In this document: positions 34,957 through 43,160 of the stretch, piece after piece
How positions within the stretch are numbered: the stretch's first letter is position 1
Layout: the number at the start of each line of letters is the position of its first letter
NCBI GenBank assembly: GCA_051650305.1
Contig: JBOFIT010000027.1
Location: 1-57,617 of the forward strand
From: JBOFDK01 sp051650305
Lineage (GTDB): Bacteria > Bacillota > Clostridia > Lachnospirales > Cellulosilyticaceae
DNA: 57,617 nucleotides
Reading direction: 5' to 3'
Program-made: the position numbers and the translations under genes
Notes under the pieces: model-generated
What the model was told of the DNA's origin: nothing
Databases searched by the model: none
Seen by the model: the letters and a program-made list of their open reading frames with translations, nothing else

Positions 34957-36471
34957 ATGTTCTGTAAATTAATCAGCTACACTTTAACTGGTATCAAACC
35001 GCTTCCTGTAAATGTGGAAGTGGATATAAGTGATGGCTTACCTTCCTTTGAAATCGTTGGTTTACCGGATAGTGCGGTAAAAGAATCGAAAGAACGTGTC
35101 AAAAGTGCACTTCGCAATAGTGGGTTCGCTTTTCCTATACGTCGTATCACTGTCAATCTCGCACCAGCAGACATTCGAAAAGAAGGTAGTCTTTATGATC
35201 TACCTATTGCCCTTGGTATTTTATGTGCCTCTGGTATTTTAGCTCTTGAGGCTTTGGATCAGTTTTTTTGTGCCGGTGAACTTTCCTTAGATGGCCACTT
35301 ACGTTATACAAGAGGCCTTGTACCCATCATTTGTTCGCCTCATGAATCAGGCATCGCCACCTTTGTGGTTCCTTCTGCAAATTATGACGAACTTTCTGCA
35401 TTAGACCAGAAAAATATCGTTTATTGCTGCCACCTTACAGACGTGATCGCTTGTTTACGGGACCAGGTAGTTCCCCCGCTCCCCCTACCTGTCTCCCATC
35501 CAGCCTCGGCTGAAGAATTGTTAGATTTCAGTGATGTCAAAGGTCAAGAAAACATCAAACGGGGTATGATGGTCGCTGCTGCCGGCTACCACAACGTACT
35601 CCTTATAGGCCCACCTGGTTCTGGAAAGACAATGCTTGCCAAAAGGCTTCCTTTTATCATGCCACCACTTTCTCAGAATGAACGCTTAGAAATCACTAAA
35701 ATTTATAGTGTTGCTGAAAAACTTACGGACAAGCGGCTTATTCTTTCCAGGCCTTTTCGCTCCCCCCATCATACCGTTTCTACCCAAGGTCTGACAGGTG
35801 GTGGTAAACACCCTAAGCCAGGTGAGATGAGTCTTGCTCACTTAGGTGTTCTTTTTTTAGATGAACTTTTAGAATTTAGCAAGCGTTCTCTAGAAGTTTT
35901 ACGCCAACCATTAGAAGATGGCAGCATCACTTTATCCAGGGTTCACCAGACTATTACTTATCCCTCACACTTTTTACTCGTAGCCTCTACCAACCCTTGC
36001 CCTTGCGGTTATTATCCTAATATGAAAAAGTGCACGTGTGATTTACCTTCTATTAAAAAGTATCTAGGCAAGCTTTCTGGACCCCTTCTTGACCGCATCA
36101 GTATTCATCTCGAACTTCAACCTCTTCACTTCGATGCTTTTCAAGAATCTCACAACCTCTCTACCGAGATGATGCTCGCTCAAGTCCAAACCGCTTACGC
36201 ACGTCAACAAGACCGCTTCAAACACACTTCCTTCCATTATAATAGTGATATACCTCCCCATCTCCTCGATACATTCTGTATGTTGACACCAGATGCCAGA
36301 GATTTACTGGAGGATTGGTTCATCCGAATGGATGCTAGTGCGCGTGGTCGTGCCCATATTCTCAAGTTATCCCGTACCATCGCCGATCTTAATGATTCAC
36401 CACTTATCGACGCACTTGCTTTAAGTGAAGCCATCTCTTATCGCCTTTTAGATCGTAACTTTTTTGCATAA
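34957..36471 (+). CDS. comM: ComM/YifB-type AAA+ ATPase (Mg-chelatase-like)
   Basis: AAA+ helicase-like protein; ComM drives branch migration of recombining DNA in transformation. The N-terminal ChlI-type Lon-protease-like domain (about 20-140, DGLPSFEIVGLPDSAVKE and RKEGSLYDLPIALG) precedes the ATPase, with Walker A IGPPGSGKTM near residue 220, Walker B GVLFLDELLEF, and the cysteine cluster NPCPCGYY...KCTC. The 504 residues are complete. The start at 34957 has GAAAGG upstream. It is divergent from dprA, a partner in the same process. Confidence 0.93.
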   Translation: MFCKLISYTLTGIKPLPVNVEVDISDGLPSFEIVGLPDSAVKESKERVKSALRNSGFAFPIRRITVNLAPADIRKEGSLYDLPIALGILCASGILALEALDQFFCAGELSLDGHLRYTRGLVPIICSPHESGIATFVVPSANYDELSALDQKNIVYCCHLTDVIACLRDQVVPPLPLPVSHPASAEELLDFSDVKGQENIKRGMMVAAAGYHNVLLIGPPGSGKTMLAKRLPFIMPPLSQNERLEITKIYSVAEKLTDKRLILSRPFRSPHHTVSTQGLTGGGKHPKPGEMSLAHLGVLFLDELLEFSKRSLEVLRQPLEDGSITLSRVHQTITYPSHFLLVASTNPCPCGYYPNMKKCTCDLPSIKKYLGKLSGPLLDRISIHLELQPLHFDAFQESHNLSTEMMLAQVQTAYARQQDRFKHTSFHYNSDIPPHLLDTFCMLTPDARDLLEDWFIRMDASARGRAHILKLSRTIADLNDSPLIDALALSEAISYRLLDRNFFA

Positions 36472-36513
36472 AATAATAAACGAGAACGACCATAGTCGTC
36501 CTCGTTTATTATT
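36472..36513. terminator. Bidirectional terminator between comM and nrdR
   Basis: Nineteen-base arms (36472-36490 / 36495-36513) with one mismatch and a four-base loop. It begins directly at the comM stop and serves nrdR from the other side. Confidence 0.9.
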
Positions 36514-36518
36514 TTTAT

Positions 36519-36977
36519 TTATTGTTTACGTTGTTTGATAGCTTCTAATTCAGCAATAAACTCATCAATATTTTGAAACTTTTTGTATACAGAAGCAAAT
36601 CGGATATAAGCTACTTCATCGATTTTCTTCATACGTTCCATAGTCATTTCGCCAATTTCAGCTGAAGTGATTTCTTTTCTCTCACTAAAATAAATTTGAT
36701 TTTCTATCTGAACAACCACATCATCCATTTCGTCCATAGTAATCGGACGTTTGTTGCATGATCGTACAATGCCTTTAAGTAATTTCTCACGATCAAAAGC
36801 TTCACGTGTTTGGTTGCTTTTCACTACCATAATTGGCATACATTCTGTCTTTTCGTATGTAGTAAAACGACGCTCACATTTCTCGCACTGTCTGCGTCTA
36901 CGAATTGACTTATTGTCTTCAGTAGGTCTAGAATTCAAAACTTTAGACATACCATATCCGCAATAAGGACACTTCAT
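36519..36977 (-). CDS. nrdR: Ribonucleotide reductase regulator NrdR
   Basis: ATP/dATP-sensing repressor of ribonucleotide reductase genes. The zinc ribbon is formed by Cys3, Cys6, Cys31 and Cys34 (CPYC and CEKC), with the DNA-contacting RRRRQ between, and an ATP-cone domain follows (about 49-139). The length of 152 is usual. It is the last gene of the group ftsZ-spoIIGA-sigE-sigG-ylmC-nrdR. No ribonucleotide reductase gene is in the window. Confidence 0.95.
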   Translation of the reverse strand: MKCPYCGYGMSKVLNSRPTEDNKSIRRRRQCEKCERRFTTYEKTECMPIMVVKSNQTREAFDREKLLKGIVRSCNKRPITMDEMDDVVVQIENQIYFSERKEITSAEIGEMTMERMKKIDEVAYIRFASVYKKFQNIDEFIAELEAIKQRKQ

Positions 36978-37037
36978 TCGTTATCCTCCTAAATTCATAT
37001 TTATATCCTAAAGATTATCATATTTTAAAGACTAAAG

Positions 37038-37298
37038 TCAATATTCACTTTCCTTGATGTACTCATTCTTGAGTTCAACAAGAATGATATCTTCACCGAT
37101 TTTTTTGATTTGATCCCAAGGAATGAGGTACTCACCTTCTCCTCCAAAAATCCCCATTACCTTTCTAGGGCCTGGTACGACTATCTTCTTGACTTTTCCA
37201 TCGGACCAGTCAATCTCTACATCACAAATATAGCCTAATCTAGACCCATCTACTGTATTAATGATTTCTTTATGCTTCATATCGCCTATACGCATCAT
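37038..37298 (-). CDS. ylmC: PRC-barrel protein, YlmC/YmxH family
   Basis: Small protein (86 residues) of the YlmC/YmxH sporulation-associated family, made of one PRC-barrel-like domain: GSRLGYICDVEIDWSDGKV then the family's GEYLIPWDQIKKIGEDIILV. The molecular role is not established. The start at 37298 follows AGGGGGG. It comes 28 bases after sigG, the usual clostridial neighbour, so it is probably expressed in the forespore with it. Confidence 0.88.
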   Translation of the reverse strand: MMRIGDMKHKEIINTVDGSRLGYICDVEIDWSDGKVKKIVVPGPRKVMGIFGGEGEYLIPWDQIKKIGEDIILVELKNEYIKESEY

Positions 37299-37326
37299 CG
37301 CTAAAACCCCCCTAAAATAAATAACA

Positions 37327-38100
37327 TTAAATATATTTTTTCATATGTTTTAAAGCTGTCTTTTCAAGGCGTGACACTTGTGCTTGTGAAATACCAATTT
37401 CGTCTGCCACTTCCATCTGTGTTTTACCTGCAAAGAAACGTAGTGTCAAAATATGCTTTTCTCTACTATTAAGATGCTTCATTGCTTCTTTTAATGAGAT
37501 ATTTTCAAGCCATATATCATCTTGATTTTTTTCGTCACTTACTTGGTCCATAATATAAAGTGCGTCACTTTCATCGTGGTATACCGGTTCGAACAAGGAT
37601 ATAGGATCTTGAATAGCATCTAATGCAAAAACAACTTCTTCTTTTGCAATGCCTAATTCAGCCGCTATATCTTGAATATTAGGTTCTTTTGCATTTTGTC
37701 TTGTTAAGCGTTCTTTAGCCTGTAATGCTTTATAAGCTGTATCACGTAATGAACGGCTTACACGAATGGCATTATTATCTCGTAAATAGCGACGAATCTC
37801 TCCTATAATCATAGGTACTGCATAAGTAGAAAACTTGACATTTTGGGTAACGTCAAAATTATCAATTGCTTTAATTAAGCCGATACAGCCCACTTGGAAC
37901 AAGTCATCTACATGCTCGCCTCTATTGTTAAAACGTTGAATCACGCTAAGTACTAGTCTTAGATTACCATAGATGTATTCTTCTCTGGCTCTATAATCTC
38001 CTTCCTCTATTAATTTAAATAAGATTTCTTTTTTTTCATTACTAAGAATAGGTAGCTTAGCTGTATTCACACCACATATTTCTACTTTATTAATGGCCAT
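37327..38100 (-). CDS. sigG: Forespore sigma factor SigG
   Basis: Late forespore-specific sigma factor. Region 2 (LVLSVIQRFNNRGEHVDDLFQVGCIGL and FSTYAVPMIIGEIRRYL) and region 4 (LNSREKHILTLRFFAGKTQMEVADEIG) are intact, and the N-terminus MAINKVEICGVNTAKLPIL is the SigG signature. The frame opens at 38160, but ATG at 38100 follows AGGAGG, giving 257 residues against 260 in Bacillus. It follows sigE by 83 bases, which hold a possible SigF-type promoter. Confidence 0.96.
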   Translation of the reverse strand: MAINKVEICGVNTAKLPILSNEKKEILFKLIEEGDYRAREEYIYGNLRLVLSVIQRFNNRGEHVDDLFQVGCIGLIKAIDNFDVTQNVKFSTYAVPMIIGEIRRYLRDNNAIRVSRSLRDTAYKALQAKERLTRQNAKEPNIQDIAAELGIAKEEVVFALDAIQDPISLFEPVYHDESDALYIMDQVSDEKNQDDIWLENISLKEAMKHLNSREKHILTLRFFAGKTQMEVADEIGISQAQVSRLEKTALKHMKKYI

Positions 38101-38148
38101 GTCGATTCCTCCTAGTAGTGCTATTGATGCATTCCATAAGTCTATATT

Positions 38149-38177
38149 AAGCATTACCATTCGTTTTAAATTTATGC
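38149..38177 (-). promoter_or_regulatory. Possible forespore promoter of sigG
   Basis: Minus strand GCATA (38177-38173), 14 bases, GGTAATGCTT (38158-38149), against the SigF pattern GYATA - 15 - GGNNANANTR. The -35 is perfect; the -10 matches partly. sigG is a SigF/SigG gene in Bacillus. Confidence 0.35.
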
Positions 38178-38183
38178 AGCCAC

Positions 38184-38933
38184 TTAACTCATTCTAGTTA
38201 TTTCCTTTTTTAATCTAAGTATAATTTTTTTCTCTAATCTTGAGATATAAGACTGAGAAATACCTAATAAGTCTGCTACTTCTTTTTGCGTTTTTTCCTT
38301 ACCTTGTGTATTAAAGCCAAACCTTAACTCTACAATCTCGCGTTCACGTGCATTTAATTTCTCTAGGGCTTGTTTAAGCAATGTTTTATCTACTTCATCT
38401 TCGATATTGCGGTAAATAATATCGGATTCTGTCCCTAGTATATCTGACAAAAGGAGTTCATTGCCATCCCAATCGACGTTAAGTGGTTCATCAATCGATA
38501 CTTCAATTTTAAGCTTATTGGTCCTTCTAAGATACATAAGTATTTCATTTTCAATACACCTTGAAGCATATGTAGCCAATTTTATCTTTTTTTCGGGATT
38601 AAAAGTATTAATGGCTTTGATGAGTCCGATGGTTCCAATGGAAATAAGATCTTCCATTCCTATCCCTGTATTTTCAAACTTCCTTGCAATATACACCACT
38701 AACCTTAGATTGCGCTCAATCAAAATATTTTTAATTTGTCCTAGCTCCGCACAGTCATTTTCAATAGCGGCTATACCTTTTATGAGCTTTTCTTCTTCTT
38801 CCTTCGTTAGAGGTGGTGGCAAAACATCACTTCCTCCTATATAATGAACTTCATTGCTATTGTAAAGCCCCTTTTTACATAGGTAATAAAGGCATTTTTT
38901 CAAGTAGTTTTGTATCCGCTGTTTTAATCTCAT
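38184..38933 (-). CDS. sigE: Mother-cell sigma factor SigE (pro-form)
   Basis: Early mother-cell sigma factor, made inactive with a membrane-binding prosequence. The prosequence MRLKQRIQNYLKKCLYYL and onward is amphipathic and ends before HYIGGSDVLPPP, where SpoIIGA is expected to cut by analogy with Bacillus. Regions 2 and 4 are complete. The frame opens at 38963, but ATG at 38933 follows GGGAGG (249 residues). It lies 19 bases after spoIIGA, its processing protease, as in other spore formers. Confidence 0.96.
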   Translation of the reverse strand: MRLKQRIQNYLKKCLYYLCKKGLYNSNEVHYIGGSDVLPPPLTKEEEEKLIKGIAAIENDCAELGQIKNILIERNLRLVVYIARKFENTGIGMEDLISIGTIGLIKAINTFNPEKKIKLATYASRCIENEILMYLRRTNKLKIEVSIDEPLNVDWDGNELLLSDILGTESDIIYRNIEDEVDKTLLKQALEKLNAREREIVELRFGFNTQGKEKTQKEVADLLGISQSYISRLEKKIILRLKKEITRMS

Positions 38934-38952
38934 CTCTAATTCCTCCCTATTT

Positions 38953-39822
38953 TTACGCAACACATTCTGGATGTATTAACACATGATAATGATCTTCTTT
39001 AAACAACTGATGCGGTGCTATGCCTACCACACAATCCTCCAATTGTTTTGTATAATCGCCTCTTTTTAAGGTTAACTGCTGAAGCTTAACACCTATTAAC
39101 ATACCTTCTTTACAGCCTACACTTTCATATGGAATTAAATATATCTTTAACTTTGGCATCTTCTCTGAATCTTGCAACAAGTGCTCGATTCCTTTTTCCA
39201 TACAGCTTTTTAAAAAATCACTTTCTTCTTTTGAAAAAAGCTGCCAAACAACATCTTTATTCATAAGCATCACCGGCTTATGGCACATGGTATAAAGATG
39301 ATTACCTGTGTCTAAAAAGCCTTTTATCGCCATGTTTTTTCCTTGATGTACAATTTGTAAATCATAACTGTATTGCAAATGTATTTTCTGTTTCCGAAGC
39401 CATATAATGCCTCCTTCAACTAAAAGCCACACGCAGGCGCCTCCTATTACGGGTAACCATATGCTTACTTTTCCTCCACTTAAGCGACTTAGACCATAGT
39501 AAAAGTTAAACCCAATACCACCTATAATCCAAGCACTTACAAGACACAGTGTATATACTTTTAAAAACCCTTTAATCGTAACGGGTCGAAAAAGATACAA
39601 AATCGCCAAAACAGGGATTATTAAGCTATTGAACCATACAGGAAATTGCCTCAAACAAGGTATGCCTATACTCAGACAATACGTCATCGCTGCCAATATG
39701 CTTGCTACTATTAATTGTCTCCCTCTTACTTTTTTATTAATAAGTAGCGCTGCTATTCTAAAGATAAATAAATCCATTAGGAAATTAAGTGCAAAAAGTA
39801 TATCTATATAGATAACTTGCAT
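38953..39822 (-). CDS. spoIIGA: Sigma-E processing protease SpoIIGA
   Basis: Membrane aspartic protease that cleaves pro-SigE in the mother cell after a signal from the forespore protein SpoIIR. Five hydrophobic segments occupy the first 145 residues and the protease domain follows, with the catalytic motif FLDTGNHLY (Asp171). The frame begins at a GTG at 39831, but ATG at 39822 is better spaced from AGAGGTG; 289 residues. It is the first gene of the spoIIG pair; a promoter with an unusually long spacer, like the Bacillus spoIIG promoter, is upstream. Confidence 0.93.
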   Translation of the reverse strand: MQVIYIDILFALNFLMDLFIFRIAALLINKKVRGRQLIVASILAAMTYCLSIGIPCLRQFPVWFNSLIIPVLAILYLFRPVTIKGFLKVYTLCLVSAWIIGGIGFNFYYGLSRLSGGKVSIWLPVIGGACVWLLVEGGIIWLRKQKIHLQYSYDLQIVHQGKNMAIKGFLDTGNHLYTMCHKPVMLMNKDVVWQLFSKEESDFLKSCMEKGIEHLLQDSEKMPKLKIYLIPYESVGCKEGMLIGVKLQQLTLKRGDYTKQLEDCVVGIAPHQLFKEDHYHVLIHPECVA

Positions 39823-39873
39823 GACTTTCACCTCTTAGCAATGGATTTTCAAATAGAACTCAATCTATTTTTC

Positions 39874-39906
39874 ATTGTATAAGAAGTCCCCTACAAATTT
39901 TGTAAA
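39874..39906 (-). promoter_or_regulatory. Candidate spoIIG promoter with a 21-base spacer
   Basis: Minus strand TTTACA (39906-39901), 21 bases, TACAAT (39879-39874). Bacillus spoIIG also has an over-long (22) spacer and depends on Spo0A-P. I see no clean Spo0A box. Confidence 0.38.
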
Positions 39907-39920
39907 AACAATAGAAGTAC

Positions 39921-39957
39921 AAAAAAAAAAGATACGACAGAAATCGTATCTTTTTTT
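39921..39957 (-). terminator. Terminator after ftsZ
   Basis: GATACGA (39931-39937) / TCGTATC (39944-39950), extended by A/T pairs, with ten T on the minus strand. It separates ftsZ from spoIIG. Confidence 0.92.
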
Positions 39958-39961
39958 CAAA

Positions 39962-41074
39962 TTATCTTGTACGTCTCAAAAAGTGTGGTATTTCTACTGT
40001 AACTTCTTGATAGTTTGGTTTCTTTTCTTCTGCAACAGCCTGTACACTTTGTGTAGGCTCTGGTGTTGCTACTGCTTCAGTACGTACTGGCTCAGTAAAT
40101 TTTTGTGGAATGATTTCTTTGTTTTGGAAATCAGTCGCAATAACAGTGATAATAATTTCATCGCCCAGCTCTTCATTGATAGATGTACCAAAGATGATTT
40201 CTGCATCTGGGTCTACACATTCACAAATAAGGTTTGCACCCATATTCGCTTCCATAAGACCAAGTGATTCACCACCTGCCATATTAATAAGTACACATCT
40301 TGCACCATTAATCGTTGTATCAAGTAATGGACTACTGATTGCTTGTTTGATCGCTTCTTCTGCTCTATTTTCACCTGATGCACGACCAATTCCCATATGT
40401 GCAATCCCTTTGCTATGCATAATCGTACGCACATCCGCAAAGTCAAGGTTAATAACCCCTGGATTAGAAATAAGATCTGCAATCCCCTGAACCCCTTGTT
40501 GTAAAACATCATCCGCTTTGCTAAATGCTTCTAGCATCGTTGTTTTCTTATCAATAACTTGTAGGATTTTGTCGTTTGGTATGATTACTAAAGTATCAAC
40601 AGATTTTTTAAGTTCTTCGATACCTTTTTCTGCATTAAGCATACGTTTTCTGCCTTCAAAACTAAAAGGTTTTGTAACAACACCTACTGTTAAAATACCT
40701 TGTTCTTTTGCGATACCTGCGATAACTGGTGCTGCGCCTGTACCTGTTCCACCGCCCATTCCGGCAGTGATAAAGAGCATATCTGTACCTTTAATAGCTT
40801 GTACAATTTCTTCACGGCTTTCTTCTGCAGATTTTGTCCCAATATCAGGGTTTGCTCCTGCTCCGAGTCCACGTGTCATTTTTTCTCCGATTTGGATTTT
40901 TGTAGGTGCACTTGAACGTGATAAGGCTTGATGATCTGTATTAATTGTAATAAAGTCAACACCTGCCAGTCCTTGGTGAATCATGCGGTCAACAGCATTG
41001 TTTCCGCCACCTCCAACACCTACAACTTTAATTTGAGCGCCTTGGCATTGATTTTCCATAAATATTTCGAGCAA
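39962..41074 (-). CDS. ftsZ: Cell division GTPase FtsZ
   Basis: Tubulin-like protein that forms the division ring and, in sporulation, polar rings. GTP-binding starts with VGVGGGGNNAVDRM; the tubulin signature GMGGGTGTG is at about 105-113. A variable linker leads to the C-terminal conserved peptide EIPHFLRRTR that binds partners. The start is TTG at 41074, 5 bases after AGAAGGGGGAG; the first ATG is 15 bases further and poorly placed. 370 residues. It follows divIB directly; ftsA, normally before ftsZ, is missing. Confidence 0.96.
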   Translation of the reverse strand: MLEIFMENQCQGAQIKVVGVGGGGNNAVDRMIHQGLAGVDFITINTDHQALSRSSAPTKIQIGEKMTRGLGAGANPDIGTKSAEESREEIVQAIKGTDMLFITAGMGGGTGTGAAPVIAGIAKEQGILTVGVVTKPFSFEGRKRMLNAEKGIEELKKSVDTLVIIPNDKILQVIDKKTTMLEAFSKADDVLQQGVQGIADLISNPGVINLDFADVRTIMHSKGIAHMGIGRASGENRAEEAIKQAISSPLLDTTINGARCVLINMAGGESLGLMEANMGANLICECVDPDAEIIFGTSINEELGDEIIITVIATDFQNKEIIPQKFTEPVRTEAVATPEPTQSVQAVAEEKKPNYQEVTVEIPHFLRRTR

Positions 41075-41144
41075 GATTACTCCCCCTTCTTCTCATGTTA
41101 GACTATGTTTTAGAGTGTTTTTTTTGTTATATGTACTTTGATTT

Positions 41145-41840
41145 TTAACTCATTGGTTTAAGGATTGCTTGTTTATACTCTATGAGCGATAAATCAAGAA
41201 TTCCCATAGCATACTGCTCATGTACTTCTATTAAGTATCTTACTTTTTTGTCAAAATCTCTGATATTTCCAATTATAACATTTAACCTATCAACATACAA
41301 GTGAATTTGTTGGATATTTGATACTTGTATTATATCAACCTCTTGTGTAAATTTATATTTATTCAAAACCATGATAATCTCTCTAAGAATAAGCAATTGC
41401 TCACTATTTTTCAGTTCTAATTTTTCTCCTATTTTAAATTGCTCAAAGTCTAAGCCTTCTAACTCTGGCAATGGCAATCTTTTTTCCGTACCTTGTTCAA
41501 TGACATAGCCTTCTTCATCAATACATAAATAAGAATCTAAAAAACGTACATATCCCAATGGTTTTCTCTCTGTCACTTGTAGCGTTAATTGATTTGGAAA
41601 ACCATAATCAACCGTCACCTCTTTAATATATGTTAATTGCTTAAGTTCTTCCACTAGTTTATCTTTTCTTAGCCTTAGACTATGCATCCCCTCTTTAAAA
41701 GATATACTCTCTTTAAGTTGTGTCTCTGTATAATATGCAACGCCATTTACTTCTATTTTTTGAATCTGCCATATAGGTAGCAAAAACACCGTCAGCATAC
41801 CTATTATACCTAGTCCTACTATATAGACATATTTTTTCAT
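41145..41840 (-). CDS. divIB: Division protein DivIB/FtsQ
   Basis: Bitopic division protein that with FtsL and DivIC activates septal PBP2B and FtsW. A short cytoplasmic end and one membrane helix (about 4-23) are followed by a POTRA domain (IQKIEVNGVAYYTETQLKESI) and the beta domain with a conserved RKPLGYVR stretch. The frame opens at 41861, but ATG at 41840 follows AAAGGGGTG (231 residues). It has its own promoter after the ftsW terminator and is probably co-transcribed with ftsZ across a 70-base gap. Confidence 0.88.
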   Translation of the reverse strand: MKKYVYIVGLGIIGMLTVFLLPIWQIQKIEVNGVAYYTETQLKESISFKEGMHSLRLRKDKLVEELKQLTYIKEVTVDYGFPNQLTLQVTERKPLGYVRFLDSYLCIDEEGYVIEQGTEKRLPLPELEGLDFEQFKIGEKLELKNSEQLLILREIIMVLNKYKFTQEVDIIQVSNIQQIHLYVDRLNVIIGNIRDFDKKVRYLIEVHEQYAMGILDLSLIEYKQAILKPMS

Positions 41841-41859
41841 TTGTTCACCCCTTTTTCTC

Positions 41860-41868
41860 ATTATACCA
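41860..41868 (-). promoter_or_regulatory. divIB-ftsZ promoter, extended -10
   Basis: Minus strand TGG directly before a perfect TATAAT (41865-41860). No good -35. About 20 bases before the divIB start. Confidence 0.55.
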
Positions 41869-41923
41869 TATACCCCTTCAGCTTCCTATGAACATCTTGC
41901 ACCTTCTCTTTTTTTCAGCACAC

Positions 41924-41949
41924 AAAAAAAGTGGCATTTGCCACTTTTT
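41924..41949 (-). terminator. Terminator after ftsW
   Basis: AAAAAGTGGCA / TGCCACTTTTT around a two-base centre (41926-41949), then more T on the minus strand; the right arm overlaps the ftsW stop. Confidence 0.87.
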
Positions 41950-43153
41950 ATGCTTCTGGTTTACCGATATTTGCAGTACGTGAAATATTGGTAAGAAATC
42001 CCAATGAACAGAGTAAGATAAGTAAAGCTGTTCCACCATAACTAACCATTGGTAATTGCATACCTGTTGTAGGCAGCGTACCTGTATTTACAGCAACATT
42101 AATAAGAACCTGAATACCTACCATACCTGTAATACCTGTCGCGACCAACGCCCCAAACAGGTCATAAGCCTGCGAGGCGATGGTCAGCCCCCTCATCACC
42201 AGAACTCCATAGGCCAGTAAGAGCATTACCGCACCTACAAGTCCCAGCTCTTCACATATAACTGCAAAAATAATATCATTATAAGGTTCTGGTAAGAAAC
42301 CTAATTTCTGAATACCTTGTCCTAAGCCTTTACCAAAAACGCCTCCTGAACCTACTGCATATAAGGATTGAATAGGCTGATACCCATCTCCTTTTGGATC
42401 TAGCCAAGGGTCTTTCCATACCCTTACACGATCTAAACGGTATTGTTTTAAGAGATGACCAAAGACACCTGGTAGCTCTTGTGTAGGATCTGTATTCATT
42501 GCCAAGCTATAAACGCCCCCGATCAATACCCCTACACCAATAACTGCAACTATGTAATACCATACTTTGGGCGTCGAAACAAAAAGTATCAAAAAGCCGA
42601 TAAAAGCAATAACGATGGCCGAGCTCATGTTCTCAATAGCAATGATTACCGTAGGTAATAAGATAATACATCCACCCCATATCACATAGAGGAGATGATG
42701 CAACTTCTTACGATATTTCACTACATAAGCTGAAAGCATAATGATCAGTCCCATTTTTACAATTTCAGATGGCTGAAAAGTAAGACCAAAAGGAAGCTGT
42801 ATCCAACGACGTGCTCCATTAACTTCTACCCCGATGACAAAAACACTCAGTGAAATCGCAAGGGATCCAAAATACGCACATTTGGCGACAAACATATTGG
42901 ATAAGATACGGTAGTCTAGCTTATAAGTAATAAAAAGCATCCCTAGAATGCCCACAAACCCAATAAGTCCTTGTTTGATGGCAAAATCAAAAGGATTACC
43001 TGAATTATTCATGGCATGGTAGTGACTGGCACTATATACCATAACAACGCCAAATGCTACAATCATAATAATAACGGCTATTAATAAAATATCGGGTGTA
43101 TGTTTTGTTGGGCCTTTTTTTCTCGCGGTAAGTGTACTTTCATTTCTTGCCAT
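41948..43153 (-). CDS. ftsW: SEDS peptidoglycan polymerase FtsW/SpoVE
   Basis: Polytopic glycosyltransferase that polymerises septal or cortex peptidoglycan with a class B PBP. About ten membrane segments and the SEDS motifs GARRWIQLPFGLTFQPSEIVKMG and, near the end, GMQLPMVSYGGTALL are present. 401 residues. In Bacillus this place in the cluster is held by spoVE, so either name fits; the upstream SpoVD-like PBP is a natural partner. It follows murD by 7 bases and ends the dcw operon at a terminator. murG does not follow. Confidence 0.92.
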   Translation of the reverse strand: MARNESTLTARKKGPTKHTPDILLIAVIIMIVAFGVVMVYSASHYHAMNNSGNPFDFAIKQGLIGFVGILGMLFITYKLDYRILSNMFVAKCAYFGSLAISLSVFVIGVEVNGARRWIQLPFGLTFQPSEIVKMGLIIMLSAYVVKYRKKLHHLLYVIWGGCIILLPTVIIAIENMSSAIVIAFIGFLILFVSTPKVWYYIVAVIGVGVLIGGVYSLAMNTDPTQELPGVFGHLLKQYRLDRVRVWKDPWLDPKGDGYQPIQSLYAVGSGGVFGKGLGQGIQKLGFLPEPYNDIIFAVICEELGLVGAVMLLLAYGVLVMRGLTIASQAYDLFGALVATGITGMVGIQVLINVAVNTGTLPTTGMQLPMVSYGGTALLILLCSLGFLTNISRTANIGKPEA

Positions 43154-43160
43154 ACTTTCC

